64,000 bases of DNA from Aspidapion aeneum (Eukaryota; Arthropoda; Insecta; Coleoptera; Brentidae). The stretch covers positions 97,644,185 through 97,708,184 of the forward strand of contig OY755042.1 in NCBI GenBank assembly GCA_963576565.1, in the 5' to 3' direction. How positions within the stretch are numbered: position 1 is the first letter of the stretch; each line of letters starts with the position of its first letter. The notes under the pieces were generated by a model. The model searched no databases. It was given only the letters and a program-made list of their open reading frames with translations, and was not told where the DNA came from. Positions 32,686 to 43,835 of the stretch are shown piece after piece. Position numbers and translations under genes: made by a program.

Positions 32686-32944
32686 CCCCCCAAGCCTTAG
32701 ATTTTTAATATATTTCCTACATATTTGATGATAAAACATGACAAATACCTTTAAATTTGACATCAGGAGGCGTCGAGCTTTTTTTTTTTTTTTTGGTCGC
32801 AGGATTTTTGAGGGCGCCCTTTGTACCTGTCGGCCTCCCCCACACATGATGACCTTTTTTTTTTTTTTTGGGCGCAAGTTTTTTGAGGGCGCGCTTTGTA
32901 GCTGTCGGCCCCCCCCCCAAGACACATTCCTGGGTGAGCCACTG
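32686..32944. repeat. Direct repeat with T and C tracts, possible TE fragment
   Basis: Two units around T16 runs: GGTCGCAGGATTTTTGAGGG...CTGTCGGCCTCCCCC and GGGCGCAAGTTTTTTGAGGG...CTGTCGGCCCCCCC. They separate minisatellite blocks 1 and 2. The sequence CCTGGGTGAGCCACTGAC at the end resembles a hAT-like terminus. Reverse-oriented relatives are at 33070-33350. Confidence 0.5.
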
Positions 32945-33058
32945 ACACTACACGACAGGACCCAACAGTACACGACAGTACTCAACAGTACTCGACAGGA
33001 CCCAACAGTACTCGACAGTACACGACAGTACTCAACAGTACTCGATAGGACCCAACCA
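32945..33058 (+). repeat. 10-nt minisatellite, block 2
   Basis: Same 10-nt unit as block 1, about 11 copies. Confidence 0.95.
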
Positions 33059-33349
33059 GCGGCGTAGCGTGCCCGAAAGGGCGGGGGGGGGGGGCGACAG
33101 CTTAAAAGGGCGCCTCTGAAAACTGATGAAAAATCTTGTGACAAAAAAAAAATAAAAAAGGTCATCATGTGTGAGGGGGCGACCGATAAGTCACAAGGGC
33201 GCTTCTCACGAATCTTGCGACCAAAAAAAAAAAAAAAAAAAGTTCTTCATGTCGTTAGTTTCCTTTGGCACCCACTCAATTGGCCGTTACCGGCCCGACT
33301 TAATAAAGCTGAGGGCGCTTCGGCCACCTGTGGGGCGCCACTACCCTCG
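33059..33349. repeat. G-tract/A-tract repeat unit, opposite orientation
   Basis: Contains AGCGGCGTAGCGTGCCCGAA, a G11 run, AGGTCATCATGTGTGAGGGG and two long A runs. It is roughly the reverse complement of 32760-32900. Confidence 0.5.
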
Positions 33350-33475
33350 GGGTACAGTACACGACAGTATCCAACAGTACTCAACAGTACTCGACAGGAC
33401 CCAACAGTACTCGACAGTACACGACAGTACCCAACAGTACTCAACAGGACCCAACAGTACACGACAGGACCCAAG
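33350..33475 (+). repeat. 10-nt minisatellite, block 3
   Basis: About 12 units, ending in CAAGTCCTGTTGGACGCTGTACAAA. The GTACAAA boundary also occurs at the edge of block 1 (CTGTACAAATTT, 32292) and in the inverted block at 37360-37480. Confidence 0.9.
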
Positions 33476-34040
33476 TCCTGTTGGACGCTGTACAAAATTT
33501 TAGGGTGCCGAGGACCCCTCGGTCAAAATACATCCAAAAAACGCGGGCTAGGAAGGTAAAAATGCAGCTGGTAAATATTGTACCTAAAATCAGAAAATAA
33601 AAAATTTTAAAGGAATATTTCAGTACATATTTCGTGCTTAAAAACTACATTTTAATCTTGAAAATATTTTTTGAAAACTCAAAAACTAAACACTAATATT
33701 AAAAATGGGCCAAATAAGGTTGTCGAGCAAACGTTTCGGTCTACAATTGTTCAAAATTTGGTTTAAATCAATGGGCTAGTTTTAAAGTAATAACTTGAAA
33801 CCCCAAAATAAGTCACTTGAATTTTTAGGATCTAACCCTGATTTTTTTTAGGCATACTCAAGCGTATATCTGTACAAAATTTCAAGTTAATGTGTTAATT
33901 TCTTGGACACCTATCACCGATCGCGGAAGCAATATTAAACATTAGCTGCATGCCAATGTCGCTATTTTGTCATCACATGACGTAATACGCGGCGAGAACC
34001 CATTTTGTTCGGCGTTGCTGTTACGTAGTGACACCTTTTT
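33476..34040. other. Intron sequence, nothing recognised
   Basis: AT-rich, no repeat or reading frame supported. Confidence 0.5.
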
Positions 34041-34519
34041 AAGCGGTGGACCGTTCGGTTATTAATTCTCCTCGTTTAAATGTGCTTAACCAAGAAACGT
34101 CAAAAAATCATTCATTTTCATTGTTGTATTAACCATTAATATCCCTGCTGCAACGGTAGGTTTTCGTTGGTTAAAAGAACAATAGGGAAATATTAGCGAC
34201 GCGACGGACCGTCAAGTTATTCGTTCTCTTCGTTTAAATGTGAGAATCTAACAGAGAGCGTTTAACCAAGAAGGTAAGGTATTCTTTAGTTAAAATAACA
34301 ATGAAAACACATGATATTTTGACGTTTCTTGGTTAAACGCTCTCTGCTTGATTCTCGGATTTAAACGAAGAGAACGAATAACCGGACGGTCCGTCGTTAA
34401 TATTTGCGTAATGAAAATGTATGATTTTTTGACGTTTCTTGGATAAGCGCTTTCTAGTTGTTTCTCGCATGTAAACGAAGAAAACTAAAAACCGAACCGT
34501 CCAGCGAGCTGGACCGCTT
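34041..34519. mobile_element. Foldback element with four inverted modules
   Basis: Ends AAGCGGT...GGACCGTTCGGTT and AACCGAACCGTCC...GGACCGCTT. Internally, TTCGTTCTCTTCGTTTAAAT and CAAGAAACGTCAAAAAATCA occur in both orientations, giving nested hairpins. 479 bp, non-coding. Confidence 0.75.
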
Positions 34520-35487
34520 CAAATGGTCTGTTTTATAGTATATCGTTCTGTAACCAATAAGCGATAGAATAGAAAACGACATATTGGAGTTGATTACTCA
34601 CTTAACACTTGATTAGCTTATGAACTTTGTTTACCTTTTGGAATTTTAATTTTTTAAATAAAATTAAATTATTGTATTTAAAATGACCTGATTAAGTTTG
34701 CATTGGCACATGGTCATGACCAAGGTGAAGGGAGTTAGCAATCGTGAAGGATATAAAAATAATTATTTGATAATTATTTGGTTTGTACCAATACCTACCA
34801 GATACCTTAATGGATAAAAAGTAATTTATATTTGTTTGATTTGCATAATAAAAATACAAATATTTTAAAATTATTCTTCACAGTTTGAATTAATAAAAAC
34901 ATAATCCAGTTCGTAGAAAAACTCTGCAGACTATAACAAAAAATGGTTTAATACTTTGGCTCAAAATAATATACCCTGCATCATTAGCCGATTCAGTCAA
35001 AGGGCATTATGAAGCCAGGAAGCAATGACCCTATATTTCACCCCTGCAGAGGCCACCAAGCATACCAGTGCTAGAGACCCTGTATGTATGACATGTTTTA
35101 AGGAAATATATCTTTAAAATATCATGATCTTTTTTGGTAAAATTGAGCAAAAAAATTTTTAAACCGAATAATAAATGAGTTTAAAAAAATCTAAACGACT
35201 TTCCCTTCTTTGTAATAGTCTGGGTCTTGTTAATGGTCACTACTACAAATTATTATTATTATTATTATAAATTCTTGTGGTAATTAATGTCAACATTTTT
35301 GCGTTTTTCATGAATATTTTAAAAGCTTTGCTAAAAATTGTTTTGAAAATATTGTTAATTAATGGCAAAAATCTATATACATACACTATGGTTAAAATAA
35401 ATTAATGACGCGCAGTGTAGAATGAACGGAATGACTAAAAACTTCGTAAAGGCGGGAGGTTACTATGTAATCCCACACTTCCCTACA
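34520..35487. other. Intron sequence, nothing recognised
   Basis: AT-rich; a short ATT/ATTATT microsatellite near 35250. No gene. Confidence 0.5.
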
Positions 35488-36275
35488 AGTGGCGGCAACT
35501 ACAGGGAGGGCAACGGGGCAGTGCCCTCCCAAAACTAGATAACAAACAGTATTGGGTGGCTCTTCACGCGCGGGGGCAGGAGGAATATTTGTTTTAGTTG
35601 ACGTCGGTCATATTCATCGTGCGAAAACGTTCGTTGCCCTTCCTACATGTTTCCGGTTCTATACTTAGTGAAGACGTATAAGTTTGTTTTGATTTGGGAT
35701 AGGTCAGTAGTTAAAAGCCCTGCCGGTCGCGTGTCCATTGTTTTTTTTGTTTTTGTTTGTTTTCAAAATGAAAATATATACCATCAATTATATAATTAAC
35801 TGTGCAAATTTAAATACGTTTACATATGAACCTCGATTACAAATAAAATCTTTAGGGCCACATAGACCGGACCTAAAAATCCTAAAAACTGGTTGTGCGG
35901 TTGTAAAAAACGAAATGTTTTGTTTTGCTTTATTTGTCTTATTATGAACAATCCACGAAGTGATCCTGCGTGGGTGGCAAAGGGAATGTGTGATATCAAG
36001 CACTTTAGTGAAAAGTTAAAGACACAAAGTATGTGCTACTTATTTAAATACCCACATAGAATTTTCTATGCTAGGCAAGACTGATATTAGGTGCCAATTG
36101 AATAGTGCCTATAGGCAAAACATTACCGAACATAATGAAAATGTGGCAAAAAATAAACATATACTTAGTAGGTTAATAGACTGTTTAAAATTCTGTGGGA
36201 TTTTTGAGGTTGCTCTACGGGGCCATGATGAGTTTGAAACTGGTGCTAATACAAGCACTTTGTGCATGTAAAAGA
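35488..36275 (+). pseudogene. hAT/ZMYM-type transposase remnant
   Basis: Three frames carry pieces that read in order as a TTF-zinc-finger plus DUF4371 transposase of the kind annotated as ZMYM1-like. The pieces are LGPHRPDL near 35865, WVAKGMCDIKHFSEKLK near 35975, then LGKTDIRCQLNSAYRQNITEH and LIDCLKFCGIFEVALRGHDE at 36068-36230. GTGGCGGCAACTACAGGGAG at about 35491 looks like the 5' terminal repeat. Only the 5' part is here, and frameshifts break it, so it is not functional. Confidence 0.7.
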
Positions 36276-36357
36276 AGGGCGAGTAGACTTTATCTATAAA
36301 AAAATAAACTAAAAACTACACCAAGTAGCTGCTTGTTTGTAAAATGCTAAATATGAT

Positions 36358-36400
36358 CCGAACCGAACCGAACCGAACCGAACCGAACCAAACCGAAACT
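36358..36400. repeat. (CCGAA)n microsatellite
   Basis: About eight copies of CCGAA, the same pentamer seen as the degenerate lead-in to the 30.2-kb array. Confidence 0.9.
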
Positions 36401-37359
36401 GTTTAGGTAAGTTTTTTTATCTCCTTTTGCTTACAATATAAATTTCCCTACTACCAGCCCGAATAAGGGCTTAAAACAAAGCGGACCGACCAAAATATAT
36501 TTAAGTATCTCTTTTACTTCTATGGATCCTAAAATTTTTTACCAATCTGTATACAAAATAGTGTTAACGGGTTTACGAAAAAAAAATTGAAATTTATATA
36601 TTTTATGAGCGTAAAAATTTATAAAAACTAGCGTGTCCAGATTTTTAGTTATAGTTGATTGTTAAAATACTTGAAATTGTTTTAGTCATAACATGGTCAT
36701 AACAATGAGCCATAAAAAGTGACTGGTTAAAATCGCATTTCGATATGTAACTGTAGTTAAAAGTTCTTAACCCATAATCGCTATTAAACTAGTTGATAAT
36801 TTTTTTAATTCTATTTAATTTAATCTCCTTCGATTTTACGGTTATGCTCGGACTGAATGAAGCCTAATCCAATGAGGCAGAAACGCAGCGTCTCCGAGCT
36901 ACCTTTACCTCTGAGGAATACCTGTAAAACTCTTTTTTGCTTACTAATTGGACCAATCAATTTTCTCTATAAATACAGGGCTTAGGATGTTTGCTAAGAG
37001 CTACCATGACTGAAGCTGCAAATTGACAGTTGGTCTTGCTTTAGCGCACACAATGTTTTAATTTTTTTCAGATACCTACATATTTATTACATTTCAACTC
37101 CTTACATTTTATGGTTATGCTCGAGTTGACTGAAGTCTAATGAGGCAGAAATTCAACATCTCGGAGCTACTAAAATACTTTTCTTGTTTGACTTGACTTC
37201 GATTAACCTGTTACAAGGCCTGTTATGAAATTCGTACAGTACAGTTGTGAGCTGATTAAATTTACCAAGCAAACAACCGCCAAAAAAAAAAAGAATTTAT
37301 TGCATCAAAAAAATTCACCTAAAAAATTTCAAAAAATAATCTTAAAGAAAGTTGAGTCT
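36401..37359. other. Intron sequence with a 65-bp direct repeat
   Basis: GGTTATGCTCG...TGAATGAAGCCTAAT...GAGGCAGAAA...GAGCTAC at about 36840-36905 recurs, diverged, at about 37112-37172. Otherwise nothing recognised. Confidence 0.5.
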
Positions 37360-37490
37360 TGTTGGGCCCTGGCATGTACTGTTGAGTCCTGTTGGGTCCT
37401 GTAATGTCTTGTTGGGTCCTGTCGTCTCCTGTTGAATCCTTGTCGAGTCCTGTTGGTTCCTGTTGCAAAATTTGTACAGTAGTGTTGGAG
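37360..37490 (-). repeat. 10-nt minisatellite, inverted block upstream of exon 2
   Basis: TGTTGGGTCCTG/TGTTGAGTCCTG units are the reverse complement of the 32.3-33.5 kb array, including the GTACAGTAGTGTTG edge. The array ends only about 60 bp upstream of the exon 2 splice acceptor. Confidence 0.9.
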
Positions 37491-37550
37491 TTCAACTCGA
37501 TAAGTGTAAAACTATTTTTCTGTTTCTTTTGCATTTATTTCTTGTTTCAG

Positions 37551-37703
37551 GTCAAAGAAAAAACCTCCCTCTACATCATGGACTGTCTCTTCTCAATACT
37601 TGTCGTTGGTACTTTGGTGGTTTTCGTTTGGAGAGGTTCCTGGATTATGGTGGACCTTTTACTCTTTCCAGACAATCAGGAATTGTCGGTGCAGGGAAGT
37701 CTG
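37551..37703 (+). CDS. Gene B exon 2, membrane hairpin 3 start
   Basis: Acceptor TTGTTTCAG (ends 37550), donor GTAAGC (37704), 153 bp, phase 0 at both ends. It encodes 51 residues with membrane segment 5 and FVWRGSWIMVDLLLFPDN, the best-kept form of the family hairpin motif. The corresponding exon of gene C (58114-58266) is also 153 bp and phase 0. The same acceptor phase would accept exon A1. Confidence 0.85.
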
Positions 37704-39878
37704 GTAAGCAGTGGGAGAATGGAAGACCGGGCCGCGCCCCAGATAAGTTTTTTAGTTCTCGTCAAAAAAGACAATGCATGGTAAACCGAAATTTCTTACA
37801 AAATTTACCAATGTAAAACTTATGTAGTTTTTTTGCAACATTAATTAAAAAAAAAAAATTTCTAGTGCCGCATTTTTGTGCTAAATTTTAAATCCGCACC
37901 TCTAAAAGCATAGTCAAACAACACTAATGGCGTATTCCTTAAAAAAAAACGAGTGCAGCACTAGCTAGGTGCAGTCCAAAATATGCACCGAGTGCAGTTT
38001 CAATGGAACATGCGGCAGACGCAAAATTGCACTCATATGCCAGCCCATCCTGACATTTTTGGTTTAGTTATTACCCAAAACCATGTAGAGGATAGTTTAT
38101 AATTCTCTGTGGTAGCGCCTCCAGGAATATGTCGTTGAGGGTGCGGGCGAGGCCCTGGAGCAGTCACGTTACTGAGATTTTATATAGTTTTTTCAAAAAT
38201 AGGTAAAAAATATTTTAAACATTTACACCAGTATTTACTAAAGGGTCTACAGTGCTAAGTCCTACAATCCTAGGTTTAAAAGTCTACATTTTGGTTGAAG
38301 GTTTAACTTATTTTTGCCGTGAACGCAATATTTTTTAATATTTATATAAATTGTTTATAAATACCTTGCGATATGGGTCATCTTTTGTTGTAACAAAGAT
38401 AATATTTCCACACAAAGTTATAAATAAATAAAAAAAATAAAATATTTTGGTGTAAAAATGGTAACCTCCAAACGTCACTAGGAAATGTGAAAAAAAACGG
38501 TGTAAGTCAGTGTCAGCTGTCCGTTATATTTTACATGTTAATTTTTTAGACAAGTTAGCGACGATTAAACCGATGATCGATTGTTTTGGTGAATGTGTAA
38601 TTGAAAAGGGATTCTAATATATCTTGTGGTTTTTACAGGATTTAAATATTGATACGTATTTAATACGGTAAGGCATCTACAGATATAGTTTTAAGTTATT
38701 TATGTATTATTTAGCTTTGAATATTTTTGTATGTAAGTTTTTTGTCAATCATGGATTATTTCTATTGTTTTTCAAACTTTAACCACCCCTCTGGGTGGTG
38801 TTACAATTTGAGACTATTTTTAACGGGAATCCTTCGACTGCACGGACTAAATTTCCAAAAAATGACATTTCATTACAAAATTTTTATGTGGTTTTTCTTT
38901 ATTTCTAAAGTTAATTTGAATTTATATGAAATGAAACTCAATGAGAAATGCTTACTATCATATTGCATATTATTGTGAACCAAATCTTTGCAGTTATTGG
39001 ACCTGTGAGTATTAAAAAAATACACTTAAACCGGTCGATATCAAGTCTATAGACTTGATACTTAAACCCGGTCTACAATGCTGTCTTAAGATCTTAGTAA
39101 ATGGTGTTATAGGTTTGGGGAAGGGGCTAATCATTAATAATAACATCAATAAAAGATGACAAGTATATTATATGAGATTGAGTTAAATTCGTCGTGTTAA
39201 TTTATTTAGTTTATTCTTCATCGTCACCGCAACTGCGCAGTGAAGAAAATTTTAAAAATTTCTTAAAACTATTGCTTTGTTATTTGCTTTTAAAATTAAA
39301 TGGCAGTTGAAGTGCAAAAATGAAATCAAAAGTACTTCACCAGTTGTGCTGCAATCATTTTTCCAATTGAATGCGCCATAAAATTGATCTAAGGATCAAA
39401 CATTGGAGTTAAAGTGAAGAGAGAGTAAAATGGAGTAATAGAAAGACAAATAAGACCAATCGAATAGTAATACCCAATCATACAAAACTTTACATAATGA
39501 ATCAGTTAAATAAAATTTGTTCAATGGGAAAACATGAAACAATAGTTGTCAGTTTTTGTAAATGATACAAAATTACAGGCACTTTAAATAATAACAAGAA
39601 AATTGCTTCCGCAAATTTTTCGGAAAATCATGCCCGTTATGTTTTTTAAATTTGTAAAATTACAGCAATTTTTTTATTTGTCTATGCTTTACGTTATTTG
39701 TACCTAATTTTAATATAGGACCCCTCAATTTAAAACAGTCGACGCTTTTGTTAGTTACATAATTTTTTTATGACTATTTTTTAAGTATCTACTTACAAAT
39801 AATAGAATAAGCACTTAAATTTGAGGTGGTAAATTTGTATGTTTATGTTATCACATTTAAATACGGACGTGGAATTTT
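37704..39878 (+). other. Gene B intron 2, first part
   Basis: Non-coding. A perfect 22-bp palindrome is at 39039-39060 (TATCAAGTCTA and its complement). No other element recognised. Confidence 0.5.
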
Positions 39879-40610
39879 AGCTCACACTACTACTATAAGT
39901 AGTGTGAGCTATGGTGATCCTAATTTTTTCGAGAAAAAAAAGTTGCTCCGATTTCAAAAATTTTTATATATCTTTGCGTTTCAGATGATTTTGAAACTTT
40001 TTTGTTTTGCTGTCTGTCTGTCTGTATGTCTGTATGTCTGTCTGTCTGTCTGTATGTCTGTCTGTAACGACCAACCCGCATAACTCAAAAACCGCTTGTC
40101 CGATTTTAATGAAATTTGGTACCTAAGTTGGGTCTTGGGCCATGATGGTCCCATTTGAAAATGAACAAAATCCACCGAACGCAAGCCAAATAAAGGGGTG
40201 GGGGTAGATTCCAAAAATTAGAGTTTATGTGAAAATATGGCGTGTGTGATATCAAACGAAAGGTAATTAAGTCTGGAGTTAAAAAAATGAATTTTAGTTT
40301 ATTTTTAAAAAAAGGGTGGGGGTAGATGACAAAAATTAGTGTTTAAGTGAAAATATGGCGTGTGTGATATCAAACGAAAGGTAATTGAGTCTGGAGTTAA
40401 ACAAAATACATTTTAGTTTTTTTCAAAAGGGTGGGGAGTAGATTAAAAAAATTTGAGTTTAAGTCAAAACATGGCTTGTTTGGTATCAAACGAAAGGTAA
40501 TTGAGTCTGGAGTTGAATAAAATATATTTCAGTTTTTGATTATATTAGTTCACACTATAACTATAGTACCTAGTGTGAGCTTAGGTGCCCATAGATTGGC
40601 AGAGTATTTT
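39879..40610 (+). repeat. Dispersed 730-bp repeat, copy 4
   Basis: Full-length member with the first hairpin (CTCACACTACTACTATAAGT), TCTG microsatellite, three GGGTGGGGGTAGAT-type subrepeats, second hairpin and GCAGAGTATTTT end. It lies in gene B intron 2. Confidence 0.85.
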
Positions 40611-40637
40611 TTACAAGCTTTTATTTAACTTCACCTG

Positions 40638-41370
40638 TATGTATGTATGTATGTATGTATGTATGTATGTGTGTGGGTATGTATGTGTGTAATCAAATCG
40701 TGCAACTCATTTTTGAAAAACTTCCAAACATTCGATTGACTTCAAATTTCGCATAGCGTCTTAATTCCGATGACAATACAATAATGTGGTGTCATCGGGT
40801 ACCTACCTAGAGGGGGTAAAACTTTAGTTTGTCCGATTTCCACCAAAATTGGTATCTGGGGGTTTTTGAGGATGAAAATTACGAATTTTTGATCAGATTA
40901 CAAAAATTCAATATGGCGGATTCAAAATGGACGATTCAATGTCAAGTTTTTCTGATTATTTTCAACTAACTTCCACGTATCCGATTGACTTTAAATTTCG
41001 TATACCGTTATAGTTCCGATGACAATCCAATAATGTGGTATCACTGACTGCCTACCTCACCCCTAACGTGGGGGCGGAGAGAGGGTAAAATTTTAGTTTG
41101 TTGGATTTTCACGAAAATTGGTATCTGGGGGTTTTTGAGGATGAGGATTACGAATTTTTGATCAGATAACAAAAATTCAATATGGCGGATTCAAAATGGA
41201 CGATTTAATTTCAAGTTTTTCTGATTACTTTCAACTGACTTCCACGAATTCGATTAACTTTAAATTTCGAATAACGTTATAGCTCCGATGACAATCCAAT
41301 AATGTGGTATCACTGACTGCCTACCTCCCCCCTAACGTGGAGGGCAGAGAGGAGGTAAAATTTTAGTTTG
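40638..41370 (+). repeat. TGTA microsatellite followed by three tandem units of 250-270 bp
   Basis: After (TGTA)n at 40638-40690, the block TGACAATCCAATAATGTGGT recurs at 40771, 41020 and 41289. Units also share TTCGATTGACTTCAAATTTC and ATTCAATATGGCGGATTCA. Non-coding. Confidence 0.8.
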
Positions 41371-41499
41371 TATTTTGTTTAGTATCAAATCGTTGGACGG
41401 CCTTCTCATCGAAGACTTAGATATTTCAAAATTGACAGAAAAGACCCCTGCAATATCGATGCGCTAGCTTAAATGCATAGACAAATCAAAAAATTAAAA

Positions 41500-42024
41500 A
41501 ATAAATTTAGAAAAAAAAACTTTTTGAAAAGAAGCTTTTATAAAATGGACTAAAAAGCATAAAATAATTTTTTGAGTGTTGAAATAATAAAAGCGATGGG
41601 CGTATTTAATATTAGGTAAATGCCTTTCCATGCGCATTTGGTGGATCGTCCACAACCGATGATGGCCCGACTCTACTTTTTCAATGTGACAAAATAAATC
41701 GACATACTGCCGGTCGCGGATGATCTGCCTAATATGAAGCAGGCGTAATAATGCCCATCCATATCAGAAAAATGTAAGGGTAGCTTGAGTAGGGTTGGGT
41801 TGGGTTAAATTATCTACCCTTACATTTCTCTGCTATAATATAATGAATTTGGATTTTCACTAAACTTCGAGTTAACAAGGCTAAAAGAAAAACGGGAATA
41901 TTTCCTTTAATACGCCCATCGCTTTTATTATTATAATATCAGAACACTCAAAAAATTATTTTATGCTTTTTAGTCCGTTTTATAAAAGCTTGTTTTCAAA
42001 AAGTTTTTTTTTCTAAATTTATTT
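41500..42024. mobile_element. Foldback element, about 110-bp arms
   Basis: AATAAATTTAGAAAAAAAAA at 41500 and its complement ending at 42024. The arms continue with GGACTAAAAAGCATAAAATA and AAAAGCGATGGGCGTATT at high identity. A smaller hairpin (AATGTAAGGGTAG...CTACCCTTACATT) sits inside. It ends 160 bp before exon 3. Confidence 0.8.
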
Positions 42025-42183
42025 GTTCCTAAAACAACTGTTTTTTTATTTTGGACACATACGTGAGAATCTGAGTAAAAAATAAATAAATATCTTGAGT
42101 CCACAAAGGATATAGCCTATAGCAATTTGTGCTTGAGTCTTCTATTGACGAACAAAAGCGGTATTAATGTTGTCTTTTTCCAG

Positions 42184-42367
42184 ATAATTGGATACTTCAT
42201 AATTCTGGTAGTGTTCCTGATGCAGCCCGTAGTCCGAAGCATTTGCTGTAAACTCGACGGAGCTGCAAGACTGATCGTAGCTGACCTATTTATCATTATT
42301 TGCTTGGCTGGAACCATCAACGTTTGGAGGGGGATCTGGAAAAGTTTGGATATGTATTTGTTACCAG
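42184..42367 (+). CDS. Gene B exon 3, membrane segments 6 and 7
   Basis: Acceptor TTTTTCCAG (ends 42183), donor GTAATG (42368), 184 bp, entering phase 0 and leaving phase 1. It encodes segment 6 (IIGYFIILVVFLM), the loop QPVVRSICCKLDGAARL and segment 7, ending NVWRGIWKSLDMYLLPG. Gene C has an exon of exactly the same length and phases (55924-56107) with QKPVKKICDQYDGIRRL and WVGIWNLLDIYLWPG. Confidence 0.88.
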
Positions 42368-42423
42368 GTAATGGAAATACAAATGTTACATGTAAAGCTA
42401 ACAGATAGAAAAAGGAATGGATG

Positions 42424-42665
42424 AATAAAAAATAAAACAAAAGTAAGGGATGTCAGAGGAGAGGTAGCAAAATTAAAATGGAAATTTGCCGGTCATAATA
42501 TCAGACAGAAAGTCGATCGATGGAACAAATGTATTGTAAACTGGAAACCTTGGGAAAATTAAAATAGGGGAAGACCCCACGACGACAGACAGAGAAGAGT
42601 GGAAGATATTGGGGGAGGCCTATGTCCAGAGATGGATCGAAGAAGGCTAAATAGAAAATAGATAA
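42424..42665 (+). pseudogene. Non-LTR retrotransposon 3' end remnant
   Basis: Broken frames read KWKFAGHNIRQKVDRWN, RGRPHDD and then, in another frame, EAYVQRWIEEG followed by a stop. These are the usual closing motifs of insect non-LTR (RTE/Jockey-like) reverse-transcriptase ORFs. Only the last 240 bp is present. Located in gene B intron 3. Confidence 0.75.
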
Positions 42666-43237
42666 AAAAAAACAATATAAATGGTTACGTTACCAGAATT
42701 GAGAGGAATGAAAAATACTTTTAGAAATGCACTGATAGTATAATAGGGAAATTATTAATATGACCATAACTGACTTTAGCAGACACAATTTTTTTTGCGT
42801 TATTTTTGTTATTCTGCATTAATCTGTCAAAAGCTTGTTTTGTGTTCTGTAGGCAAAATTGATTAAAAAGTTCCGAAAACGACTACGGAAAAACTGAAAA
42901 ACTAACACTAGTGAAAAACAATCAGAATTATATAGGTTTAGGTCCGTTTAGTGTATACTCTTTTTTCTTTTTTTTTACACACCTCACAGAACATTGATGA
43001 CATTTGGGTAGTTGGTGAACACTGTTGCCAAACAACTCATATCTACCAGTTTTTATAAAAAAATATTTTTCAATAATTGGCATAAAATTAAATTTGCGGA
43101 TTACCCCGTATTGGCATGGTATCAAAGAGTTTTTGATGGATAGAATAGACCGGTATTCGGATTTTATATATATATGTCGAATTTTTAAGTTACTGATGGT
43201 CCAGCTGATGTTTGTAAACAAAAGTTAGATATGATAT
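42666..43237. other. Gene B intron 3 sequence
   Basis: No recognised feature apart from AT-rich DNA. Confidence 0.5.
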
Positions 43238-43623
43238 GAACAACTAATATTTTTTGAATTTTTTGAAAACTAAGGCAACTTTCCTACTGTTTTTTAGTAT
43301 ATTCTTATAAAATAATATTTTTCAGACATACCAGTCGTTATTTTTTTTAGCCCGCTTCATTTCTCTTTACACAAAAATTAAAATTCGAAGAAAATACTGA
43401 GTTCGTTTCAGCTTCAAAAATAATCCGCTGACTTACATCTTTGTTTACTTCCCAAGTCCTCGGTTCACCTTTGATACTAAACGATCACATTCAGTTTGAC
43501 TTGTAGTTAAAGTTTTGTGTAATAAAAAATAAAGCGGGCTAAAAAAAAATTACGACAATACGTCTAGAAAACTGTAGGAAAATTGCCTTAGTTTTCAAAA
43601 TATTCAAAAAATATTAGTTGTTC
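43238..43623. mobile_element. TIR element, 386 bp
   Basis: GAACAACTAATATTTTTTGA at 43238 and its complement ending at 43623. Arms of about 110 bp share AAAACTAAGGCAA, TTTCCTAC and TTTTTTTAGCCCGCTT. Non-coding. Confidence 0.8.
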
Positions 43624-43835
43624 TTCTTCTATCCACCGTGCTAGTAGCCTGCGTTACTCGAACACAAGTAAGGTCCAACATTATCCTTTAGTAAGGGATA
43701 AAGTTCAAACAAGGTAACTGCGCATGCCTCAAATAAAGGATAAGGGAAAAATGATACATGGAAATATAATAACTGTCAGTTAGCGTCGATCGTCTATTAG
43801 ACAGCGCGCGAGCATAAAACTTTTTGCTTGTGAGC

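Noticed and set aside
32193..32708. 171-codon frame of Thr/Gln/Tyr repeats
   Set aside because: A 10-nt minisatellite keeps frames open through its 30-nt super-period; frames are open on both strands and no gene context exists.
32290..33475. CRISPR-like array
   Set aside because: No spacers; contiguous 10-nt units in a eukaryotic intron.
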